Assembly (NCBI GenBank): GCA_021828925.1
Contig: JAJZCT010000022.1
Location: 1 to 13,800, forward strand
DNA from: Planctomycetota bacterium
GTDB taxonomy: Bacteria > Planctomycetota > Phycisphaerae > WQYP01
DNA length: 13,800 nucleotides
Direction: 5' to 3'
Below the pieces are notes generated by a model. That model was given only the letters and a program-made list of their open reading frames with translations, had not been told where the DNA came from and made no database searches. This document shows positions 6,975 through 12,313 of this stretch, in pieces; position 1 is the first letter of the stretch, and each line of letters begins with the position of its first letter. A program made the translations under genes and the position numbers.

Positions 6975-8351
6975 GATAACCATTCATTTGTTAAAATTCT
7001 CTTTCTTGACCATACCGCCCAATTGGGTGGAGGTGAATTGGCATTGCTCAGTCTCGCCCAGCGGCTGGACCGCCGGCGATTTCATTCCGAGGTTATCCTG
7101 TTTGCAGATGGTCCCCTTGCCACGGCACTTCGCGAATCCAATATTGCCGTGGAAATTCTGCCGCTGGCGGAATCCATTCGCACAACCGGTCGGGGAACTT
7201 TGGGAATTGGTTCTCTGGCTCGGCTGGGCGCGGTAACAGGCAGTATAAAATTTGTCTGGCAATTGGCCCGGCATATCCGGCAAAAAAAGCCGGATATTGT
7301 CCATTGCAATTCGCTTAAGGCCGACATCCTGGGTGGTTTTGCCGCCCGCCTTGCCGGTGCGAAAATAATCTGGCATATTCACGATCGTATTGAAAATGAT
7401 TATCTGCCCGCACCGGTGGTAAAAGTTTTCCGGTTCCTTGCCCGGCACGTGCCGCATGAAATCATCGCCAATTCCCATGCCACGCTGGAAACTCTCCATC
7501 TGCCGTCATCAAAACCATCTGCGGTGATCTATCCCGGAATCGCGAAGCCGGAAGAAGAGGCGATGGGGTGCACCACAAAGACGCAAAGGCACGAAGGCCA
7601 AGGATCGACGAGCAACGAAAATTTACCACAAAGGCACAAAGACACGAAGTGGGGCGTGGAGTTAGGCGTTAGGAATGAGAAGTCAGAATCTGTGAAAGAA
7701 GTTTATCCCGGGCTCGCCGGGATGGATGCATTCCCCGTTTCCCCATCCCGATCGGACTTTGTGTCTTGGTGTCTTCGTGGTGAACATCCGTCCCCCGTGG
7801 TCACTCTCATCGGCCGGATTTCCCCCTGGAAAGGCCAGGAAGTTTTTATTCGTGCGGCGGCCGTGGTTCTTAAGCAGTTCCCGGCTTGCCGCTTTCAGAT
7901 TGTCGGTTCGGCCCTGTTTGGTGAAGATGCCCTGGAAACGCAGTTAAAACAATTAGCCGCTTTGCTGGGTGTGGGTAATCGGGTGGAATTTCTCGGCTTC
8001 CGCAAAGATGTTCCCGAAATCATTGCCGCAGGCACCCTGCTGGTCCATGCCTCCACCGTGCCCGAGCCGTTCGGTCAGGTCATTATTGAGGCCATGGCTG
8101 AATGTAAACCGGTGGTGGCAACCCGTGGCGGAGGTGTGTTGGAAATTGTGGATGAAGGTGTTACCGGCCTGCTGGTGCCAATGAAAGATGTTCATGCCAT
8201 GGCTGCGGCAATATGTAAAATTCTATCCAATCCCGATAAAGCCGCCGAAATGGGCCGTGCCGGGCAGCAAAGATTCCTGGAAAAGTTCACCATTGAAAAG
8301 ACCATTGAAAAATTGCAGGTAATTTATTCCGACCTTGTTGCCAGTGGTTAG
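6963..8351 (+). CDS. GT4 family glycosyltransferase with in-frame repeat insertion
   Basis: This is a GT-B-fold retaining glycosyltransferase. Its N-terminal domain has VKILFLDHTAQLGGGE with the glycine-rich loop, and IVHCNSLKA. The C-terminal donor domain begins at VVTLIGRISPWKGQ (from about residue 279) and has the EX7E signature EPFGQVIIE and RGGGVLEIV. The product is 462 residues, while the other GT4 proteins here have 382-384. The excess is residues of about 203-274, lying in the interdomain region between VIYPGIAKPEE and the donor domain and translated from repeat DNA at 7571-7782. The insertion keeps the frame, so the protein may still fold, with a long loop between domains. The GTG start (6963, or 6972) lies inside a 9-bp repeat and has no clear ribosome binding site. 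Function after the insertion is inferred, not shown. Confidence 0.9.
   Translation: MKSVDNHSFVKILFLDHTAQLGGGELALLSLAQRLDRRRFHSEVILFADGPLATALRESNIAVEILPLAESIRTTGRGTLGIGSLARLGAVTGSIKFVWQLARHIRQKKPDIVHCNSLKADILGGFAARLAGAKIIWHIHDRIENDYLPAPVVKVFRFLARHVPHEIIANSHATLETLHLPSSKPSAVIYPGIAKPEEEAMGCTTKTQRHEGQGSTSNENLPQRHKDTKWGVELGVRNEKSESVKEVYPGLAGMDAFPVSPSRSDFVSWCLRGEHPSPVVTLIGRISPWKGQEVFIRAAAVVLKQFPACRFQIVGSALFGEDALETQLKQLAALLGVGNRVEFLGFRKDVPEIIAAGTLLVHASTVPEPFGQVIIEAMAECKPVVATRGGGVLEIVDEGVTGLLVPMKDVHAMAAAICKILSNPDKAAEMGRAGQQRFLEKFTIEKTIEKLQVIYSDLVASG
7571..7782. repeat. Composite repeat inserted inside the GT4 gene
   Basis: The segment is bounded by CACCACAAAGACGCAAAGGC (7571 on) and an inverted copy ending at 7782; the arms agree at about 21 of 26 positions. 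A second direct copy of the phrase lies at 7625-7649. Between the arms are a GTTAGGC/GTTAGGA heptamer pair, a TCTGTGAAAG phrase and a hairpin TCCCGG...CCGGGA (7706-7722). These are the same modules that fill the intergenic spacers. The segment is translated through without a stop, giving peptides such as TTKTQRHEG and SWCLRGEH. Confidence 0.85.
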
Positions 8352-8354
8352 CCA

Positions 8355-8409
8355 CCCCGGCGCGCCGGGAAGCATTTAGCATTTAGCATTTAGCATTTAG
8401 CATTTAGCA
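8355..8409. repeat. GC palindrome followed by five GCATTTA heptamers
   Basis: A perfect 14-base palindrome (8356-8369) starts 5 bp after the GT4 stop codon. Five exact GCATTTA units (8372-8406) and a partial sixth follow. The palindrome has no T-run, so a terminator role is uncertain. This hairpin-plus-heptamer arrangement is half of the composite palindrome seen at 8873-9028, 10183-10318 and 13520-13656. Confidence 0.85.
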
Positions 8410-8465
8410 CGGAGCATTTGGAACCGAGTATTTAGCATCCGATAAAGGGTATCAGGAGGTTGGCT

Positions 8466-8849
8466 TTGGCAATTGGAAAACCGGCGAAATCGTTCGAGGA
8501 TTTGATAGTCTGGCAGAAAGCGCATGCGTTCGCCTTGCATGTTTACAAGGCGACGCAAAAATTTCCCAGGGAGGAAATTTACGGATTGACATCGCAGTTT
8601 CGCCGGGCGGCGGTTTCCATTCCAGCAAATATTGCGGAAGGTTTTCGCAAGCGGTCGGACCAGGATAAGGCTCGCTATGCGAATATTGCGGAAGGCTCCC
8701 TGCAGGAATGTCGGTATTACCTGATTTTATCGCACGGCTTGCGTTACCTCGACAAGCGACCACTTTGGGAAATCAGCGAGGAGGTATGCCGGCTATTAAG
8801 CGCCTACCGCAACGCGATCACCCAGCGACCGCTCCCCGTGGGGAAGTAA
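8466..8849 (+). CDS. S23-type four-helix-bundle protein
   Basis: This is a small protein of 127 residues, largely helical, of the four-helix-bundle family related to the 23S rRNA intervening-sequence (S23) protein. Typical family features are FEDLIVWQKAHAFALHVYKAT near the N-terminus, LTSQFRRAAVSIPANIAEGF in the middle, and ANIAEGSLQECRYYLIL. The family includes Avd, the helper protein of diversity-generating retroelements, but most members have no known function and this one has no reverse transcriptase nearby. The TTG at 8466 is chosen because AGGAGG at 8454-8459 lies 6 nt upstream; the TTG at 8460 abuts that site. It is bracketed by GCATTTA arrays (8372-8409 and 8873-8890) in the same orientation, so gene and flanks may have moved as one cassette. 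No direct role in glycan synthesis is known. Confidence 0.88.
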   Translation: MAIGKPAKSFEDLIVWQKAHAFALHVYKATQKFPREEIYGLTSQFRRAAVSIPANIAEGFRKRSDQDKARYANIAEGSLQECRYYLILSHGLRYLDKRPLWEISEEVCRLLSAYRNAITQRPLPVGK

Positions 8850-8872
8850 GCGGCAGTAGCAGTTGGCACTGA

Positions 8873-8890
8873 GCATTTAGCATTTAGCAT
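8873..8890 (+). repeat. GCATTTA heptamer array
   Basis: Two complete GCATTTA units and a partial third lie 24 bp after the stop of the S23-type gene. They form the left arm of a composite palindrome whose right arm is the inverted AAATGCT/AAATGCC array from 8946. Confidence 0.8.
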
Positions 8891-8894
8891 GGAG

Positions 8895-8973
8895 CCCCGG
8901 CCTGCCGGGGATGCGGGCAGGACGCCCGCGCTGCGCGGGATCCGTGCTAAATACCAAATGCTAAATGCCAAAT
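8895..8973 (+). repeat. 79-bp direct repeat, copy 1
   Basis: This copy contains a hairpin CCCCGGC-CT-GCCGGGG (8895-8910), a second hairpin CCCGCGC-T-GCGCGGG (8925-8939) and four heptamers. Copy 2 at 10198-10276 differs at 4 of 79 positions by my count. The two copies lie on either side of the GT4 gene at 9041-10189 in the same orientation. Confidence 0.9.
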
Positions 8974-9028
8974 GCCAAATGCCAAATGCCAAATGCTAAC
9001 TCCTAACTCCTAACTCCTAACTCCTATT
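8946..9028 (+). repeat. Phase-locked heptamer array that changes unit (GCCAAAT to CCTAACT)
   Basis: Eleven heptamers run without a phase break: GCTAAAT, ACCAAAT, GCTAAAT, then four GCCAAAT, the hybrid GCTAACT, and three CCTAACT, followed by a decaying CCTATTT. The unit sequence switches in the middle while the 7-bp spacing is kept. The array ends 12 bp before the ATG at 9041, where no obvious Shine-Dalgarno site is visible. Confidence 0.92.
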
Positions 9029-9040
9029 TTCTTGGTCCCC

Positions 9041-10189
9041 ATGAATATTGCTCTTTTTGCTTCCGCGTTTCATCCTTCCCTTGGTGGGGTGGAGGAACTT
9101 TGCCGCCAGTTGGCCTTGGAGCTTATGCGCCAGGGCCACGGCGTGATTGTTCTTACCAACCGCTGGCCGCGGGACTTGCCCGCCGATGAAACCATTGATG
9201 GCATTTCCGTTTACCGCCTGCCATTCCGTCTGCCGGAAGGCTCCGCCAAGGCAGCCATCAATTACCATTTAACCCACCGCGGTATTGAACGTGAAATGCT
9301 CTCCATTTTACGCAAGCATCAGATTAATGTGCTGCATGTGCAGTGTGTCAGCAGCAACGCCCATTATGCCATGATCGCGCAACAAAAGCTGAATCTGCCC
9401 CTGGTGGTAACACTGCAGGGCGAATTGACCATGGACGCCAATCAGATATTCCAAAAATCCCCGCAGGCGCAGAGAATTTTGCGTACCGTGCTTCGGCGAG
9501 CTGACGGCATTACCGCTTGTTCGCAACGCACGCTGCAGGATGCCGAAGAATTCTTCGGCCAGCCGTTCAAAGAAAAAGCCCGCGTCGTTTTCAACGGCGT
9601 CGATTTCAGTGAATTCGAAAATGTAAAGCCGCATCGTCATGAATATCCGTATATTTTAAGTTTAGGACGATTAGCTCCGCAAAAAGGATTCCATACGCTC
9701 ATTCAGGCTTTTGGAAAAAGCGGTTTAGCTGATTCAACGGTTCTTGTTATCGGTGGCGATGGTCCGGAAATGGATAACCTCGGAACTCTTGCCAACAATC
9801 TTGGCCTTGCCGACCGCATCAATTTTGCGGGCCGCCTCGGCCGCGAGGGGGTAGCATCTTATCTGGCAGGCTGTCAATTCTTTGTCCTGGCCTCGCCTGC
9901 CGAGCCATTTGGCATTGTAATTATTGAGGCGATGGCCGCCGGAGCACCGGTCATTGCCGTCAATAATGCCGGCCCGGCCGAAATTATCACCGATGGCGCT
10001 AACGGTCTGTTGGTGGATCGCAGTGAGCCGGAATTATTGGCAGCGGCAATGCAGAAGCTTCGTTCCGATCCTGATCTTGTATGCCGCATGGGCAGAGCCG
10101 CAAAGCAACGCGCCTCCGACTTCGCCTGGCCAAAAATCGCGCAGCAATATCTTGATGCCTACGCGGCAGCAATTAACATTAAGCATTGA
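9041..10189 (+). CDS. GT4 family glycosyltransferase
   Basis: This is a GT-B-fold retaining glycosyltransferase of 382 residues starting MNIALFASAFHPSLGGVEE, with LGGVEE as the glycine-rich loop. The N-terminal domain contains VLHVQCVSSNAH (98-109). The donor domain begins at YILSLGRLAPQKGF (204-217), includes LVIGGDGPE (235-243) and the EX7E signature EPFGIVIIE (288-296), and ends with NGLLVD. It is a well-preserved family member of normal length. The ATG at 9041 is preferred over an in-frame TTG at 9032; neither has a clear ribosome binding site. The gene lies between the two 79-bp direct repeats, and its TGA stop is part of a GCATTGA heptamer (10183-10189). Homologous recombination between the repeats would remove the whole gene. 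The sugar and acceptor are unknown. Confidence 0.94.
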   Translation: MNIALFASAFHPSLGGVEELCRQLALELMRQGHGVIVLTNRWPRDLPADETIDGISVYRLPFRLPEGSAKAAINYHLTHRGIEREMLSILRKHQINVLHVQCVSSNAHYAMIAQQKLNLPLVVTLQGELTMDANQIFQKSPQAQRILRTVLRRADGITACSQRTLQDAEEFFGQPFKEKARVVFNGVDFSEFENVKPHRHEYPYILSLGRLAPQKGFHTLIQAFGKSGLADSTVLVIGGDGPEMDNLGTLANNLGLADRINFAGRLGREGVASYLAGCQFFVLASPAEPFGIVIIEAMAAGAPVIAVNNAGPAEIITDGANGLLVDRSEPELLAAAMQKLRSDPDLVCRMGRAAKQRASDFAWPKIAQQYLDAYAAAINIKH

Positions 10190-10196
10190 GCATTGA
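10183..10196 (+). repeat. GCATTGA heptamer pair containing the GT4 stop codon
   Basis: Two exact GCATTGA units stand in tandem. The TGA of the first is the stop codon of the GT4 gene. The pair forms the left arm of the second composite palindrome. Confidence 0.75.
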
Positions 10197-10197
10197 T

Positions 10198-10276
10198 CCC
10201 CGACCTGGCGGGGATGCGAGCAGGACGCCCGCGCTGCGCGGGATCCTTGCTAAATACCAAATGCTAAATGCCAAAT
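10198..10276 (+). repeat. 79-bp direct repeat, copy 2
   Basis: This is the partner of 8895-8973, with 4 differences in 79 positions. Two of these fall in the first hairpin and weaken it (CCCCGACCTGGCGGGG here); the second hairpin (CCCGCGC-T-GCGCGGG) is unchanged. Confidence 0.9.
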
Positions 10277-10318
10277 ACTAAATACTAAACACTAAATGCA
10301 AAATGCTAAATACTAAAT
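10249..10318 (+). repeat. Ten-unit heptamer array (GCTAAAT/ACTAAAT)
   Basis: Ten heptamers of the pattern (G/A)C(T/C/A)AAA(T/C) run in one phase and end 20 bp before the start of the ligase gene. The first four units are shared with the array at 8946; the later ones have drifted independently. Confidence 0.9.
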
Positions 10319-10323
10319 ACATC

Positions 10324-10341
10324 CAATCCGTGCAATCTATG
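10324..10341 (+). repeat. CAATCCGTG/CAATCTATG nonamer pair containing the start codon
   Basis: There are two 9-bp units in phase, and the last three bases of the second are the ATG start of the ligase-family gene. This matches the layout at 6948-6974. No Shine-Dalgarno site is visible between the arrays and the ATG. Confidence 0.7.
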
Positions 10342-11661
10342 AATCCCGCGCTGGTGCGTGCGCCGCGCAAGGTTTCGCTGGGCCAGGTTGCCAAATGGGG
10401 CTTGCCGGCGGCTTTGGTGCTGGGCGTGCTGGCGCACTTTTCGGTGCTGGCGGCGGGGGCCATTGTGGGTGCGGTCTTTCTTTTCATCGCATTTTGGCAG
10501 CCGCGCATCGCGCTGATGATCACCTTTGCGCTGATTCCTCTGCAGCAGGATATTCCGGGTATGCCGGTGCATCTATCCATTTCGGAATTGTGCCTGGCGA
10601 TTCTGTTCCCGGTATGTATGCTGAAAACCGCTCAGATGGGCAAGCCGATCCGCATGGGGCCGCTGTTCTGGCCGGTGATGCTGTACCTGTTTTTCTGCCT
10701 GATATCATCATTGCCGCATTTTCATCCCCACAGCCCCGCCATCACCGCGTATGCGCAGATGGTGGTGTACCTGGTATTTGGCATCATGATTACCGCCTCA
10801 TTCCCCGGCGGTACGGATGATCTGCGCTTTGCACTGGAGGGTGCGGTGGGAATGGCAGCCATTTTCGCCATCATGGTGCTGCTGACCCATTTTCACTATC
10901 CACATGAAAATAAGAACGCATGGGGGGCGGTATTCGGATCAACATTTGTCATGGGGCTGGAATTCTGGCTGGCGGCGAAATTTACCGGCGACCGCAAGAA
11001 GGCTCGGCTGCTATTTTGGGCGCTGCTCCTGATCGGCGCAGCGTTGTTTTTGTGCCTGTCCCGCGGCGGTTGGCTGGAAGCAATGGCTGGTTCGTTTGTT
11101 TTGCTGATTCTGCGCAAACGGTTCGGATTAATTCTGCGCGTCGGGTTGGTTGTAATTCCATTGGCGGGACTGCTGTATCTGACGCTGCCGAAGCAAAAGC
11201 AGAATTATGCGTTTGATTTCAGCAGTGCTGCCCGCAATATCAATGCGCGGTACAAAAGCATTGATTACGCATGGGCGCAATTTAACAGCAACCCCGTCTT
11301 TGGTGTCGGGGTGCAATTGCGGAAGGAAATGGATGCCACAGATTTATTTATGGTAACACTGGCGGAATCGGGCGTGCAGGGGGTGCTGGCATTTCTGTTG
11401 ATTCATGCTGTGGCGGCGGGCATGGCGTGGAAAATTCACAAGCGGCTGGATCCGCGCGATCCGAGGTTTTCTCTTGTGGCCATTGGAGCGGCGCTGGTTT
11501 TTCAGCGATTCGCCCATGGAATGGTGGATCAATACTGGTGCCGCGGTCCATTGATCTGGGCCTGGTGTGCCGCGGGAATGATGACGGCAGTGTGGTTCGA
11601 AGTGCGAAGCTCGCCTCAGCGGCCCAATGTACAAAGATCAATGATCAATGATCAAAAATAA
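10339..11661 (+). CDS. O-antigen ligase/polymerase-family membrane protein
   Basis: This is an inner-membrane protein of 440 residues with many hydrophobic segments, for example about 20-52, 57-70, 82-95, 107-123, 138-153, 167-183, 225-240, 250-280, 345-362 and 376-390. The segment FLCLSRGGWLEA (237-248) is the hallmark of the Wzy_C/WaaL-like domain, and NPVFGVGVQ (318-326) followed by LAESGVQGVLAFLL (341-354) is the usual later motif. Family members either polymerise O-units or ligate the finished glycan to an acceptor in the periplasm; the sequence does not decide which. An upstream in-frame ATG at 10303 would only add repeat-encoded residues, so 10339 is taken as the start. The last residues SMINDQK are encoded by a GATCAAT heptamer array. 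The next gene begins 8 bp downstream. Confidence 0.88.
   Translation: MNPALVRAPRKVSLGQVAKWGLPAALVLGVLAHFSVLAAGAIVGAVFLFIAFWQPRIALMITFALIPLQQDIPGMPVHLSISELCLAILFPVCMLKTAQMGKPIRMGPLFWPVMLYLFFCLISSLPHFHPHSPAITAYAQMVVYLVFGIMITASFPGGTDDLRFALEGAVGMAAIFAIMVLLTHFHYPHENKNAWGAVFGSTFVMGLEFWLAAKFTGDRKKARLLFWALLLIGAALFLCLSRGGWLEAMAGSFVLLILRKRFGLILRVGLVVIPLAGLLYLTLPKQKQNYAFDFSSAARNINARYKSIDYAWAQFNSNPVFGVGVQLRKEMDATDLFMVTLAESGVQGVLAFLLIHAVAAGMAWKIHKRLDPRDPRFSLVAIGAALVFQRFAHGMVDQYWCRGPLIWAWCAAGMMTAVWFEVRSSPQRPNVQRSMINDQK
11636..11656 (+). repeat. GATCAAT heptamer array inside the 3' end of the ligase gene
   Basis: Three units in phase (GATCAAT, GATCAAT, GATCAAA) are translated as the C-terminal tail of the ligase-family protein. 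The array ends just before the TAA stop (11659-11661) and lies ahead of the next gene. Confidence 0.8.
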
Positions 11662-11669
11662 GGAAAGAA

Positions 11670-12038
11670 ATGAGAAAAGAAAACATTGCGTATGAAAAGG
11701 CGTATGCATTCGCTTTAAAGGTAATCAAAGCGTGCGAAATAATCAGGCAGGAAAGAAGGGAATTTGTGCTTTCACGACAACTGATTCGTAGCGCCACTTC
11801 CATTGGCGCCAATCTTGCTGAAGCGGAAGCCGCAATATCCGGAGCAGATCTTTCGAGCAAGGCGTCCATTGCTTATAAAGAATGCCGCGAGTCAAAATAT
11901 TGGATCAGTTTGCTCCGAGATGCAAATTATCTTGAGCCAAAGGCGGCCGCAGAACTTATTGAAATTGCGGATGAGATATCTCGTATTCTATTCAGCACAA
12001 TTCGCACACTTCGGTTCAACCAGACCAAAACAAAATAA
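11670..12038 (+). CDS. S23-type four-helix-bundle protein, second copy
   Basis: This is a 122-residue helical protein of the same broad S23/four-helix-bundle family as the one at 8466, but of a different subgroup. It has YEKAYAFALKVIKACEIIRQE near the N-terminus, LSRQLIRSATSIGANLAEAEAA in the middle, and YKECRESKYWISLLRDANYL. The two proteins share only the family pattern, so this is not a recent duplication. The ATG at 11670 is preceded by AGGA at 11661-11664 (5-nt spacing), whose first base is the last base of the upstream stop codon. That points to translation in the same transcript as the ligase gene. It is AT-richer than its neighbours. Its role in a glycan locus is unknown. Confidence 0.9.
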   Translation: MRKENIAYEKAYAFALKVIKACEIIRQERREFVLSRQLIRSATSIGANLAEAEAAISGADLSSKASIAYKECRESKYWISLLRDANYLEPKAAAELIEIADEISRILFSTIRTLRFNQTKTK

Positions 12039-12152
12039 AAAGGACTATAAACAGCCTGCATTTCATCATTTTTGATCATTGAAATATGAATCTACGCAAT
12101 ATGTTTCCATTTATTTTGATCATTGCTCATTGGTCATTGGAGTTTTGAAGCT

Positions 12153-12200
12153 ATGAAAATAGCGCAAATTAAAAAAGCATTATGTTTTCATTTATTTTGA
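12153..12200 (+). CDS. Possible 15-residue leader peptide A
   Basis: The frame is MKIAQIKKALCFHLF followed by TGA. The ATG has GGAG at 12139-12142, with the same 10-nt spacing as the real GT4 start at 12314, and the first four residues match that protein (MKIA). It may be a translated leader, or only a leftover of the duplicated start region. The TGA overlaps the beginning of the next CATTGG module. Confidence 0.3.
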   Translation: MKIAQIKKALCFHLF

Positions 12201-12232
12201 TCATTGGTCATTGTTCATTGGATTTTGAAGCT

Positions 12233-12280
12233 ATGAGAATAGCGCAAATTAAAAAAGCATTATGTCTTCATTTATTTTGA
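12233..12280 (+). CDS. Possible 15-residue leader peptide B
   Basis: The frame is MRIAQIKKALCLHLF followed by TGA. It is the same length as leader A, with two conservative replacements (K to R, F to L). The Shine-Dalgarno site is damaged (GGAT in place of GGAG), so translation is less likely than for A. Confidence 0.22.
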   Translation: MRIAQIKKALCLHLF

Positions 12281-12313
12281 TCATTGGCCATTGATCATTG
12301 GAGTTTTGAAGCT

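Noticed and set aside
8355..8370. Palindrome after the GT4 stop codon as an intrinsic terminator
   Set aside because: There is no T-run after the stem, and the same hairpin type occurs in places that are not gene ends, so it is listed as a repeat.
8373..10318. Heptamer arrays as a CRISPR array
   Set aside because: The units are contiguous with no unique spacers between them.
10303..10338. Upstream start of the ligase-family gene at the ATG at 10303
   Set aside because: The added residues are translated heptamer and nonamer repeats; the next in-frame ATG at 10339 is more plausible.
8466..12038. Diversity-generating retroelement suggested by Avd-like four-helix proteins
   Set aside because: No reverse transcriptase and no template/variable repeat pair with adenine-directed differences were seen in the window.
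12086..12148. Small frame MNLRNMFPFILIIAHWSLEF upstream of the tandem repeat
   Set aside because: It has no clear ribosome binding site and is read through the heptamer array; it is probably a chance frame.
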